From WHSW01 sp963729075 (lineage in GTDB: Bacteria > Actinomycetota > Thermoleophilia > Solirubrobacterales > 70-9): a stretch of DNA of 64,000 bases. The stretch lies in assembly GCA_963729075.1 (NCBI GenBank), contig CAVSMU010000017.1:7165-71164 (forward strand), written 5' to 3'. The position numbers and the translations under genes were made by a program. This document shows, piece after piece, positions 7,890-16,520 of the stretch. The number at the start of each line of letters is the position of its first letter. Position 1 is the stretch's first letter. Below the pieces are notes generated by a model. That model was not told where the DNA came from. It ran no database searches and saw only the letters and a list, made by a program, of their open reading frames with translations.

Positions 7890-7967
7890 AGTCGAAGTAT
7901 CGGCGACCGTGCCGCGCCCGGCCGGGCCGGCGTCAAAACTTAGGCGAGCCCGCGGTGTTCCGGGAAT

Positions 7968-7985
7968 CGGGGCGGTTCGGCCCCG
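7968..7985 (+). promoter_or_regulatory. GC hairpin just upstream of the subtilase start
   Basis: CGGGGC (7968-7973) pairs with GCCCCG (7980-7985) around a six-base loop, ending three bases before the ATG of the protease gene. It occupies the place of the ribosome site, for which no better candidate is seen. It could limit translation of the protease. Confidence 0.35.
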
Positions 7986-7988
7986 TTC

Positions 7989-9323
7989 ATGCACACGCTC
8001 GGACTGAGATCGGCACTCGCATGCGCCGCCGTCGGGCTCGGTGTGCTTGCCCTGCCCTCCCAGGGCGCCGCCGCGCAGCGGGCGTACGCCCCGGACGAGG
8101 TCGTGGTGGGGATCGATGGCGAGGCGCCTCGGGTTCACCGGCTCGCCCCGGGCACCACGGTCGGTGAGGCGATCGCGGCCCTCGAGCGCGACCCTGCGGT
8201 CGAGTTCGCCCAGCCGAACTGGATCGCCCGGGCCTCGCTCACACCTCTCGATCGCGGGACGCCGGGCACGCCGGGCGGCTGGGCGGCGGACCAATGGAGC
8301 TTCCTCGGCAAGCCCGGCGGGATTCGGGTCGGCCGCGCCTGGGACCGGCTGATCGCCGCCGGAGCACCCGGCGGCGCCGGGACGATCGTCGCGGTGGTCG
8401 ACACGGGGATCGCTCACGTCGCATCGGCCGGCGGCTTCGTGCCCTCGCCCGACTTCGCCCCGGGACAGTTCGTGCCCGGCATCGACATCGTCGACGACGA
8501 CTCGGTGGCGGTCGACGAGAACGGCCACGGCACCCATGTCGCCGGCACGATCGCCGAGCAGGTGACCCTCGACCAGCCGGCCGCCGTCACCGACTATCTC
8601 ACCGGAATCGCCTACGGCGCCCGCCTGATGCCGGTCCGCGTCCTCGATCGCTCCGGGGCCGGGAGCGCGACGGACGTTGGGGAAGGGATCCTGTGGGCGG
8701 CCCGCAACGGCGCCGACGTGATCAACGTGTCGCTGCAGTTCGATGCGGCGGTGACCGGCTGCGAGCAGGTGCCGACCGTGTGCGCGGCAACCCGCGAGGC
8801 GAGGCGGCTGGGGGCGTTCGTGGTGGCGGCAGCCGGGAACGCGGTCAGCGGCAAGGGCGAGCGGCGGGCACTCTTCCCCGGGGCGGCTCCGGGCGTATTC
8901 GCGGTCGGGGCGACCACGGAGCACGGGTGCCTGGCGATCTATTCGAGTTTTCGCGATCGCACTGACCTGCTCGCGCCCGGGGGCGGACAGCCGCGGCCGG
9001 GCGCCGCGCGCCCGGTCTGCGCGGGCGATCAGCTGCCCGTGCTGCAGCTGAGCTACGACTGCTTCCCGGGCTGCGTGTCGGGCTGGGATCGCTTCAACAT
9101 CCGCCCCGACCTCGGAACCTCGATGTCGGCCGCGCACACGAGCGGGGTCGCGGCCCTGGTTCGCGCGAGCGGAGTAGCGGGAGCCGATCCGGGGCCGAAG
9201 CGCCTCGCCGAGCGGCTCACCTGCACCGCCCGACCCGGTCCGACGCGGCGCTTCTACGCGCCGGGGTTGCTCGACGCCCTGCGCGCGACCGACCCGGGGC
9301 GGCGCTGCGCGCGGCGCTATTAG
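7989..9323 (+). CDS. Secreted subtilisin-like serine protease (S8 family)
   Basis: The protein has 444 residues. Residues 1-29 form a Sec signal peptide (hydrophobic core ACAAVGLGVLALP, then an AAAQ cleavage region). Residues about 32-80 (DEVVVGIDGE, then DPAVEFAQPNW) look like an I9-type propeptide. The catalytic triad is visible: D138 in VAVVDTGIAH, H180 in DENGHGTHVAGT, and S378 in GTSMSAAHTSG. The oxyanion asparagine sits in AAAGNAVS. The serine motif has SAAHTSG in place of the usual AAPHVAG. Four Cys residues in the late region (VCAGD, YDCFPGC) suggest disulfides in the exported enzyme. It probably degrades extracellular protein. Confidence 0.92.
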   Translation: MHTLGLRSALACAAVGLGVLALPSQGAAAQRAYAPDEVVVGIDGEAPRVHRLAPGTTVGEAIAALERDPAVEFAQPNWIARASLTPLDRGTPGTPGGWAADQWSFLGKPGGIRVGRAWDRLIAAGAPGGAGTIVAVVDTGIAHVASAGGFVPSPDFAPGQFVPGIDIVDDDSVAVDENGHGTHVAGTIAEQVTLDQPAAVTDYLTGIAYGARLMPVRVLDRSGAGSATDVGEGILWAARNGADVINVSLQFDAAVTGCEQVPTVCAATREARRLGAFVVAAAGNAVSGKGERRALFPGAAPGVFAVGATTEHGCLAIYSSFRDRTDLLAPGGGQPRPGAARPVCAGDQLPVLQLSYDCFPGCVSGWDRFNIRPDLGTSMSAAHTSGVAALVRASGVAGADPGPKRLAERLTCTARPGPTRRFYAPGLLDALRATDPGRRCARRY

Positions 9324-9339
9324 GCCGGCGGGCGGCCCG

Positions 9340-9783
9340 CTACGTGGTGCGAACGATGAACACGCCGCAGGGGGCGTGATGGCTGATCTTGTTCGGCACG
9401 CTGCCGAGGAGGAAGCGCCGGGCGCCGGTCATGCCCTTGTTGCCGACCACGACGAGGTCGGCCTTGGTCTCCTCGGCGACATCGAGAATCGCGTCGGCCG
9501 GGTCGCCCTCGCGTGCGTGCGTCTGGACCTCGACCCCGGCCTCCTGCGCCGCGCCGGCGGCGCCCTCGAGGATCACGTTGACGTCCTCGCGCGGGCCGAC
9601 CGAGTGGGCGACGTCGCCGGGGATCTCGCCGGACTCCTCGCGCAGCCTGTGGCGCGACACCGGCTCATAGGCGCTGACGATGTCCAGAGCCGCACCGGTG
9701 GCCTTCGCGAGGCCGATCGCCTGCCGGACCGCCTCGGCGGCCGTCTGCGATCCGTCGGTGCCAACAACGATTCGCTCGAACAA
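9340..9783 (-). CDS. Universal stress protein (UspA family)
   Basis: A 147-residue single-domain Usp protein. The N-terminal strand RIVVGTDGSQTAAEAV and the C-terminal ATP-binding signature VVGNKGMTGARRFLLGSVPNK (G-x2-G-x9-GS) are both intact, so an ATP-binding Usp is expected. The TTG start is chosen because GGAGAG lies five bases upstream and the Usp strand begins three residues later. Cytoplasmic stress-linked regulation is the usual role. It converges with the subtilase gene, with 16 bp between stops. Confidence 0.9.
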   Translation of the reverse strand: MFERIVVGTDGSQTAAEAVRQAIGLAKATGAALDIVSAYEPVSRHRLREESGEIPGDVAHSVGPREDVNVILEGAAGAAQEAGVEVQTHAREGDPADAILDVAEETKADLVVVGNKGMTGARRFLLGSVPNKISHHAPCGVFIVRTT

Positions 9784-9854
9784 CGCAGCTCTCCTTCGAT
9801 CCCGTGCTTGCGCGCGCATACTATCCGGGGGCGAGCCACGCCCTCGCCGATTCG

Positions 9855-9941
9855 ATGCCGCGGAGCTGGGTCTACATGATGGTGCTGCTGGTCATCTGCC
9901 TGCTCGCCTCGATCGTGATCGCGGCCGTGAGGCTCCTCTGA
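9855..9941 (+). CDS. 28-residue hydrophobic micro-protein
   Basis: ATG to TGA encodes MPRSWVYMMVLLVICLLAS followed by IVIAAVRLL. A short basic N-terminus, one membrane-spanning stretch and a basic residue near the end are as expected for a small inner-membrane peptide. The ribosome site is weak. Its 3' half lies antisense to the end of the neighbouring membrane-protein gene, so it may also be chance. Confidence 0.4.
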   Translation: MPRSWVYMMVLLVICLLASIVIAAVRLL

Positions 9942-10609
9942 GCCGCAGCCAGTCGTCGGGGACCCGCAGGAGCTCGCGCGCGACGGCGGCGCCGCCGACC
10001 AGGAACAGCGCCGAGCTGACGATGAAGTAGGCGTTGCTGGCGATCACGCCCTCGAGGGCCACCGCGAACGAGCCGACCGCGAGCAGCGCGACGGCCGGGA
10101 CACGAGCCCAGCCGCCGTCGGCGAGCCCCCAGCAAAGCGCGAGCATCGCACCGAGGAACCCGACCACGGCAAGCGTGTAATAGGGCGCGGCCCAGCCCGA
10201 CTCCTGGAGCTCGTCGAACGCCGCCTCGATCGTCGCCGGGTTGGTCCGCGGGTGCCCCGCGACCTCTCCGAGGATGCCCCATGCGTAGCCGTCGATGGCG
10301 AAGGCGAAGGCGAGGCCGATCACGCCGGACACACCCGCGACCGCCGACCAGAGACCGAGCGCGGGATGCGTTCGGCGGACGAGCCACGCGAGCCCGAGGA
10401 TCGAGAAGCAGATCGCGATCAGGCCGATGAAACCGATCAGGTGGGCTATCTGCCAGCGGTCGGCGTCGGCGGCGATCGCCGCGAGCTGCTCGCGCCTCGT
10501 TGCCGCGCGCGAGCTCCTCGGGATGGATCAGGTTGTCGACCAGGAACAGGGCCGGGCCCACCACCAAAGCCGACGCGGTCGCAAGGCGGAGGCGGTCGGC
10601 GTCTCGCAT
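9892..10609 (-). CDS. Multi-span membrane protein, broken by one frameshift
   Basis: The N-terminus (MRDADRLRLATASALVVGPALF) is in one frame. The rest (for example VIGLAFAFAIDGYAWGILGEV and NAYFIVSSALFLVGGAAVA) continues in another. Joining them by a one-base change near 10491-10497, in a GGCGCG context, restores a protein of about 238 residues. The bridge then reads EQLAAIAADADRWQIAHLIG and continues into hydrophobic spans. About six membrane segments are apparent. I do not recognise a family function. A sequence error is more likely than decay because both sides keep good coding character. Confidence 0.62.
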
Positions 10610-10634
10610 CCGCGCTTACACTACTCGCCGAAAA

Positions 10635-11624
10635 ATGGCCACGATCCAGACCGTCACAGGGCCGATCGACGCGCAGCAGCTCGGTACGACGCTCATCCAC
10701 GAGCACCTCCGGACCCGCGATGAGGCCGTGCACCAGCAGTGGCCCGGGCTGCCCGTCTCAGGGGGGATACCGGAGCGCGAGATCGAGCCCGGCGCCGACT
10801 ATGACGCCGCGGTCGAGGCGGCGAGCGCCGCGGTCGAGCTTGGCGTGCGCTCCATCTGCGACCCCACCGCGATGTTCTTAGGCCGCGACGTCGACTTCAT
10901 GCGCCGCGTCTCGGAGGACACGGGGCTTCAGGTGCTCGCCTGCACCGGCATCTACACCTACGACCACCTCCCGACCTTCTTCGTCAGCCGCACGCCCGAT
11001 CTGATCGCGGACCTGTTCGTGCGCGACATCGAGGAGTCGGTCCAGGAGACGCCGATCAGGGCGGCGTTCATCAAGTGCGCCGCCGACGAGCCCGGGATCA
11101 CCGAGAACGTCGAGAAGGTCCACCGCGCGGCCGCCCGGGCGAGCCTTCGCACCGGCGCTCCGATCATGGCCCACTCCCGGCCCGCGAGCCAGACCGGCCC
11201 GCGGCAGGTCGAGATCTTCCTCGAGGAAGGCGTCGATCCGGCCAAGGTCCAGATCGCGCACACCGGCGACAGCACCGACCTCGAATACATCGAGGGGCTG
11301 CTGGAGACCGGCGTCTACATCGGCCTCGACCGCTACGGGCTCGAGATGTTCCTGCCCTACGAGCAGCGAAACGAGACGGCCCTCGCACTGCTGGAGCGCG
11401 GTTACGCCGAGCGGATGTTCATCTCGGCGGACTCGTGCGCGACGATCGATTGGTTCCCCCATCCGGTGGTCGAGCAGATGCTGGCGGCGGGGCTGGCGAA
11501 GGACTGGGACATCCGGATCGTGCCCCAGCGCGTGCTCCCCGACCTGCGCGCTGGCGGGATGACCGAGGAGCAGGAGCGCACGATGCTGATCGAGAACCCT
11601 GTGCGCTGGCTCACGGGCGGATAG
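10635..11624 (+). CDS. Phosphotriesterase-family metal-dependent hydrolase (lactonase-like)
   Basis: This 329-residue protein is an amidohydrolase-superfamily TIM barrel. Metal ligands of the phosphotriesterase family are visible: HEH in TTLIHEHL near the N-terminus, a candidate carboxylated lysine in AAFIKCAADEPG, histidines in MAHSRPAS and IAHTGDSTD, and the late aspartate in FISADSCAT. In this family these bind two metals and hydrolyse lactones or organophosphate esters. The C-terminal NPVRWLTGG is typical. Quorum-lactone or other lactone hydrolysis is inferred. The ATG start is upstream of the first strand and has a poor ribosome site. Confidence 0.88.
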   Translation: MATIQTVTGPIDAQQLGTTLIHEHLRTRDEAVHQQWPGLPVSGGIPEREIEPGADYDAAVEAASAAVELGVRSICDPTAMFLGRDVDFMRRVSEDTGLQVLACTGIYTYDHLPTFFVSRTPDLIADLFVRDIEESVQETPIRAAFIKCAADEPGITENVEKVHRAAARASLRTGAPIMAHSRPASQTGPRQVEIFLEEGVDPAKVQIAHTGDSTDLEYIEGLLETGVYIGLDRYGLEMFLPYEQRNETALALLERGYAERMFISADSCATIDWFPHPVVEQMLAAGLAKDWDIRIVPQRVLPDLRAGGMTEEQERTMLIENPVRWLTGG

Positions 11625-11651
11625 CTCGCACGCACGGGCGCACGCGCCGGC

Positions 11652-14600
11652 CTACGCCGGGACCGCCTGCTCCCAGTCGGCGCGGTAGACGCGGTGCGTC
11701 CCCGCGAGGCCCTTGAGCTCGAGCTCACGGCCGGCGTCGAAGCCGAGCTCGCCTCGGTCGCCGTCCGCGGCCTCGGCGCGCTCCTTGAGCGCCTCGGAGA
11801 CGAGGATCTCGCCGCCGCGCGCCTGGGCGGCGATCCGCGCGGCGACGATCACGCTGCGCCCGAAGAAGTCCCCCTCCTCGCGGATCGCCTCGCCGGCGTG
11901 CATTCCCATCCGGACCCGCACCCGCTCGCCCTCGACCGGGGCGCCCTCCGCGAGCGCCCGCTGAATCGCCACGGCGCACTCCAGCGCCCGCCGCGAATCG
12001 GGGAACACGAGCATGAAGCCGTCGCCCTGGTTCTTGACCTCGAAGCCGCCGTGGGTGGGGACGATGCGCCGGAAGAGCGAGTTGTGGGCGCGCAGCACCT
12101 CGAGCCAGCGCTCGTCGCCGAGCCGCTCTGTCATCAGCGTCGAGTCCTCGATGTCCGAGAAGAGGATCGTCACCTGGCCGTCGGGAGCGGCGTGCGCCGC
12201 GATGTCCGGGCGCTCGGACGAGATCGCCTCGATCATGAAGTCGATGGACGTCGTGGTGTCGAGGCCGGTCAGCCCCTGGGCCTCGAGGCGCGCCGCGAGC
12301 GCCTCCTCCGTCAGCCCGACCATGCCGATGTCCTGAGCCGTCTCCAGGGCGGCGGACAGCAGCTCCAGCGCCCGCTCGCGATCGCCGGGCTCGCCGCGGC
12401 CGAGCAGCAGCTCGGCGAGCTGCAGCCTGGCGCGCGCGCTCATCGGCCGATCGCCCATGCGGTCGCTCATCTCCAGGGCCGCGCTTATGTGACGCACCGC
12501 CTCGCGCGTGCGCCCGGTGGCCGCCGCGACCGCGCCGAGCACGCGGGCGATCGGGCCCTGCGAGACGGCGGCCCGGCCGCCGACGATCACGAGGCCGTCG
12601 AGCGGCAGGAGCAGCTGGTAGAGGCGCTCGGCACGGGGTGCATCGCCGAGGAAGGCCGCGGTCTCGGCCAGCAGCGCCAGTGAAATCGCCCACTGCTGGT
12701 CGCGCGGCAGGTCGTTGAAGTCGTTCGCGGCCAGCGGCTCGAACACCGCCCGCGCCTCGCCGACGTGGCCGAGCAGGGCCTGGGTCGCAGCCAGCGAGCA
12801 ACGCCACGCGGGGATGGCCGGATACCTCTCGACGAGGTCGCCCAGGACCGGCAGCGACTGCTCGAGGCGGCGCACGTCCTCCGGGCGCCCTCGCAGCCGC
12901 CGCAGCTGCGAGTCTTGAATCGCGTAGAACATCGCCGAGACCGGCTCCTGGGCGCGCTCGCCGCCGGCGAGCGCCTCCTCGGCCAATGACTCGGCGTCGT
13001 CGAAGCGCCCGTCGATCAGTGCCCGCATTCCGCGCAGCAACGGGATGTGCCACAGGAACTGCGGCTGGCGCAGCTCGGCGGCGAGACGCTCGTAGGCGGC
13101 GAGGTCGGCATCGACGCCGCGGATGTCGCCGATCTCGAGCCGGTCCCTGAGTCGATAGACGTGAGCGCGCACCTCGAGCTCGAGGTCGCCGCGGCGCTTG
13201 GCGAGATCGTGCATCTCGCTGCTCTCGCGCATGCGGCGCTCGGTCTCGTGCGGTGCGATGCCGCCGGTGAACTGGCGCCGCACGAGCGCCAGCGCGAGCG
13301 CCTCCGGGTCGTCGAGTCGCCGCGCCATCTCGAGCGCCTCGATCCCGAGCTCGTCCGAACGCCCCGCCGGGTCGACCCAGTAGAGCTGCGCTGCAAGGCC
13401 ACCGAGCAGCTGCGAGCGCAGCGGCGAGTCTCCCTCACCGACCGCGGCCAGCGCCTCCTCGAGCAGCGCGATGAGCGGCTCGTCCACGACGCCGGCCTCC
13501 GCCAGCAGGCAGATCCCGAGCACCGCGCGGGCGAGCTCCTCGGGGCGCTCGAGCCGGCGGGCGAGCGCCGCCGCGCGCTCGAGTGTCGCCCGGGCCTCTC
13601 GCGCCTTCGCCGCTCGGCGCTGGGCGAGGCCGAGGTCGAGCAACAGCTCGAGCCGGCGCTCCGGCTTGCCGGCGCCATCGAGCTCGAGCGCCTCGAGCGC
13701 CCGCGCGTAGAGGTTCGCCGCGTCCTCGTGCGCGAGACGCTCGGCGGCGCGGGCCGCGGCCCGGGACGCGTAGTCGACGGCTCGCTCGGTGTCCACCGCG
13801 CGCCCGGCCTCGAGGTAGTGGTGTGCGATGTGCCCGAGGCGCTCGTCGACCTCGTCCGGGTGCAGCGCCTCGGTCGCCTCGCCGATCTCGCGATGGATCA
13901 CGGCCCGGCGCGCCGCCGGGACCTCCGCGTGCAATGTCTCGCCGACGAGGGCGTGGGCGAAGGAGTAGCGGCCCGGCCGCTCGCGAGACTCCGCGATCAG
14001 TCGCGCGTCGGCCGCCGCCGCGAGCGCCCCGCTGACGTCTTCGGGCGGGTGGCGACTGACCCGCTCGATGATCTCCAGGTCGAACTCGCGCCCGCACACT
14101 GCGGCCAGGCGCAGTACCTCGTTCGCCTGCTCGGGCAGGCGGTCGAGTCGACGGCCGACGACCTCGCGCACGCCCTGCGGGATCGCCACCTCGCGCCGCG
14201 CCTGGTCCTCGCCCAGGCGGCCCTCGGCCGCCATCAGCCGAACCACCTCGCCGATGAAGAAGGGGTTGCCCCCGGTCTGGTCGCGGATCGCCTCGGCGAG
14301 GTCGGGCGGCGGCCGGTCGACGCCGGCGGTGAGCTCGATGAAGCTGGCGATCCCCTCAGGGCCGAGACCGTGGAGGGCGATGCGGCGCGCGCCCTCGACC
14401 GCCCCCAGGTCGGCGAGCGTCTCGGCGAGCGGATGATGGCGCCCGAGCTCGATGTCGCGGTAGGTGCCGACGATCAGCAGCCCGGTGTCCGCGAGGCGCC
14501 GGGCGACGAAGCTCAGCAGCAGCAGCGACGGCTCGTCGGCCCAGTGCAGGTCGTCGAGGACGAGCACCAGGGGGCGTGACTGGGACGCGCCGCCGAGGAA

Positions 14601-16007
14601 GCCGGCAATCGAGTCGAAGAGGCGAAAGCGCGCCTGCTCGGGCTCCATCGCCGGCGGCTCGCCGAGATCGCCGAGGCGCTCGGCGAGCTCCGGGACCACC
14701 TGGGCGACGTCGGCCGCCCGGCTGCCGAGCTGCCAGCGCAGGCCGACAGGGTCGGCGTCGCGGACGTACGACCGGATCGCCTCAGACCACGGCCAGTACG
14801 GCGGCGCGCCCTCGCTCTCGTGGCAGCGCCCCCAGTGGACGTGGGCGCCGCGGACCCGCGCGTACGTGGCGAGCTGCTCGGCGGTGCGCGTCTTGCCGAT
14901 CCCCGGATCGCCCGTGAGCAGCAGCAGCCGGCCCTGGCCCCGGAGCGCGTCCTCGAGCAGGGAGCCCATCTCGTCGAGCTCGCGTTCGCGGCCGACGAAG
15001 ATCCCGCCGGCCAGCGCCTCGAGCGGGTTCTCGGCTGCCTCGTCGTCGGGCTCGGGCTCGTCGGGCGCGGCTGCCGCCCGCTCGAGCCGTCGCCGCGCCT
15101 CGGACGCGCTCGCGGGACGGTCGTCGGGCGTCTTTGCCAGCAGCTCCAGGACCACCCGGTCGAGCACGGGCGCGATCTCCGGACGGTGGCGCGAGGGCGC
15201 GACGGGCTCCGAGTTCAGGTGCTGGCCGATGATCGCGACAGCGTCCTGGCCGGCGAACGGCGGCTCCCCGGTGAGCAGCTCGTAGAGCATCGCCCCGAGC
15301 GAGTAGAGGTCCGAGCGCGCATCGGAGCTGCGGCCCAGCGCCTGCTCGGGCGGTAGGTAGGCGACCGTCCCGACCAGCATCCCCTCGACCGCGGCGCGCG
15401 AGCGGCGGTCGCTGGTGGCGAGGCCGAAGTCGCCGAGCCGCGCGGCGCCGTCGTCGCCGAGCCAGATGTTGGCCGGCTTGAGATCGCGGTGGACGATCCC
15501 ACGCGAGTGGGCGTGCTCGAGCGCCCGGCTGACGTCGATCGCGATGGCGAGCGCCCGGTCGATGTCCAACCGCCGGCCCTCGGAGTCCTCGAGCACCCCC
15601 GCGACATCGCCGCCGCCGACGTACTCGCTGACGATGTACGGGACCCGATCCTCCTCGCCCGAGTCGAGCACCCGGACCACGTGCGGGTGCTCGCCGAGCT
15701 TGCCCATCGCCTGAGCCTCCCGGCGCGCGCGAGCGAGAACCGTCTCCTCGATGCCCTCGGTCTCGAACACCGCGACCGCGACCTCGCGATTCTCGGCCCC
15801 CGTGTCACGGGCCCGGTACACGCGCTTGCGCCCGCCGCGGCCGAGGAAGCCCTCGACGCGATAGCGCCCGGCGATGACCTCGGGGGCGTCGGGCGGCGGG
15901 GCGGCCACCGCCGGCTCTGGCTCCGGCGCAGCCTCGAGGCGGGTGCCGCAGCTGTCACAGAACCGAGCCTCAGGACGATTGAGATTGCCGCATGACGGGC
16001 AGCGCAT
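11652..16007 (-). CDS. Ser/Thr kinase-like, AAA ATPase, TPR and class III nucleotide cyclase multidomain regulator
   Basis: A 1451-residue cytoplasmic protein. Residues 3-20 form a four-Cys zinc ribbon (CPSC...CDSC). Residues about 48-310 are a protein-kinase fold with HRDLKPAN (D175) and DFG (193-195), but the usual VAIK lysine is replaced in REVAVAVFETEG. From about 335 there is an ATPase module with FVGRERELDEM, Walker A GDPGIGKT (366-373) and Walker B LVLVLDDLHWADE. A long helical region with TPR-like repeats follows. The last 170 residues form a class III adenylate/guanylate cyclase domain (FSDIEDST and KNQGDGFML hold the metal aspartates). This layout recurs in actinobacterial signalling ATPases. 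The signal it senses is unknown. Confidence 0.88.
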   Translation of the reverse strand: MRCPSCGNLNRPEARFCDSCGTRLEAAPEPEPAVAAPPPDAPEVIAGRYRVEGFLGRGGRKRVYRARDTGAENREVAVAVFETEGIEETVLARARREAQAMGKLGEHPHVVRVLDSGEEDRVPYIVSEYVGGGDVAGVLEDSEGRRLDIDRALAIAIDVSRALEHAHSRGIVHRDLKPANIWLGDDGAARLGDFGLATSDRRSRAAVEGMLVGTVAYLPPEQALGRSSDARSDLYSLGAMLYELLTGEPPFAGQDAVAIIGQHLNSEPVAPSRHRPEIAPVLDRVVLELLAKTPDDRPASASEARRRLERAAAAPDEPEPDDEAAENPLEALAGGIFVGRERELDEMGSLLEDALRGQGRLLLLTGDPGIGKTRTAEQLATYARVRGAHVHWGRCHESEGAPPYWPWSEAIRSYVRDADPVGLRWQLGSRAADVAQVVPELAERLGDLGEPPAMEPEQARFRLFDSIAGFLGGASQSRPLVLVLDDLHWADEPSLLLLSFVARRLADTGLLIVGTYRDIELGRHHPLAETLADLGAVEGARRIALHGLGPEGIASFIELTAGVDRPPPDLAEAIRDQTGGNPFFIGEVVRLMAAEGRLGEDQARREVAIPQGVREVVGRRLDRLPEQANEVLRLAAVCGREFDLEIIERVSRHPPEDVSGALAAAADARLIAESRERPGRYSFAHALVGETLHAEVPAARRAVIHREIGEATEALHPDEVDERLGHIAHHYLEAGRAVDTERAVDYASRAAARAAERLAHEDAANLYARALEALELDGAGKPERRLELLLDLGLAQRRAAKAREARATLERAAALARRLERPEELARAVLGICLLAEAGVVDEPLIALLEEALAAVGEGDSPLRSQLLGGLAAQLYWVDPAGRSDELGIEALEMARRLDDPEALALALVRRQFTGGIAPHETERRMRESSEMHDLAKRRGDLELEVRAHVYRLRDRLEIGDIRGVDADLAAYERLAAELRQPQFLWHIPLLRGMRALIDGRFDDAESLAEEALAGGERAQEPVSAMFYAIQDSQLRRLRGRPEDVRRLEQSLPVLGDLVERYPAIPAWRCSLAATQALLGHVGEARAVFEPLAANDFNDLPRDQQWAISLALLAETAAFLGDAPRAERLYQLLLPLDGLVIVGGRAAVSQGPIARVLGAVAAATGRTREAVRHISAALEMSDRMGDRPMSARARLQLAELLLGRGEPGDRERALELLSAALETAQDIGMVGLTEEALAARLEAQGLTGLDTTTSIDFMIEAISSERPDIAAHAAPDGQVTILFSDIEDSTLMTERLGDERWLEVLRAHNSLFRRIVPTHGGFEVKNQGDGFMLVFPDSRRALECAVAIQRALAEGAPVEGERVRVRMGMHAGEAIREEGDFFGRSVIVAARIAAQARGGEILVSEALKERAEAADGDRGELGFDAGRELELKGLAGTHRVYRADWEQAVPA

Positions 16008-16045
16008 CCTCTACTGAGGATAGGTGGCCGGTATGGTGGCCGACC

Positions 16046-16504
16046 ATGTCTACCGCCACCCTTCACACGAATGCCGGGCCGATCACGATCGAGTTCTTCG
16101 ACGAGGACGCACCGAAGACGGTCGCAAACTTCCGCAAGCTCGCCGACGACGGCTTCTACGACGGGCTCACCTTTCACCGGGTGATCAGCGACTTCATGAT
16201 CCAGGGCGGGTGCCCCGAGGGCACGGGCACCGGCGGCCCGGGCTACACGTTCGAGGACGAGATCAACGACAACAAGATCGTCCGCGGAGCGCTGGCGATG
16301 GCGAACGCCGGGCCGAACACCAACGGCTCACAGTTCTTCATCGTCACCACCCAGGAGGCGCCGTGGCTGGACGGCAAGCACACCGTCTTCGGGCGCGTCA
16401 GCGAGGGGATGGAGACCGTCGACGCGATCGAGGCGACGCCCACGGACGCCGGCGATCGCCCGAGCGAACCGCAGGTGATCGAGCGCGTCGACCTCAGCGA
16501 CTAG
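16046..16504 (+). CDS. Peptidyl-prolyl cis-trans isomerase, cyclophilin type
   Basis: The 152 residues form a minimal cyclophilin domain. Active-site blocks are present: FHRVISDFMIQGG, GALAMANAGPNTNGSQFFI and TVFGRVSEGM. No signal peptide is seen, so it acts in the cytosol as a proline isomerase in folding. The ATG is chosen because the first strand (ATLHTNAGPITIEFF) follows at once. It diverges from the large kinase-cyclase gene 38 bp away. Its stop codon lies in a 7-bp stem (GACTAGC with GCTAGTC) shared with the end of the convergent DUF559-type gene. Confidence 0.94.
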   Translation: MSTATLHTNAGPITIEFFDEDAPKTVANFRKLADDGFYDGLTFHRVISDFMIQGGCPEGTGTGGPGYTFEDEINDNKIVRGALAMANAGPNTNGSQFFIVTTQEAPWLDGKHTVFGRVSEGMETVDAIEATPTDAGDRPSEPQVIERVDLSD

Positions 16505-16520
16505 CGCGGGCCAGCTAGTC
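16499..16520. terminator. Small hairpin spanning both convergent stop codons
   Basis: GACTAGC (16499-16505) pairs with GCTAGTC (16514-16520) around an eight-base loop. The TAG stop of the cyclophilin gene is in the left arm, and the stop of the opposing DUF559-type gene is in the right arm. There is no U-tract, so termination is only plausible. Confidence 0.4.
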
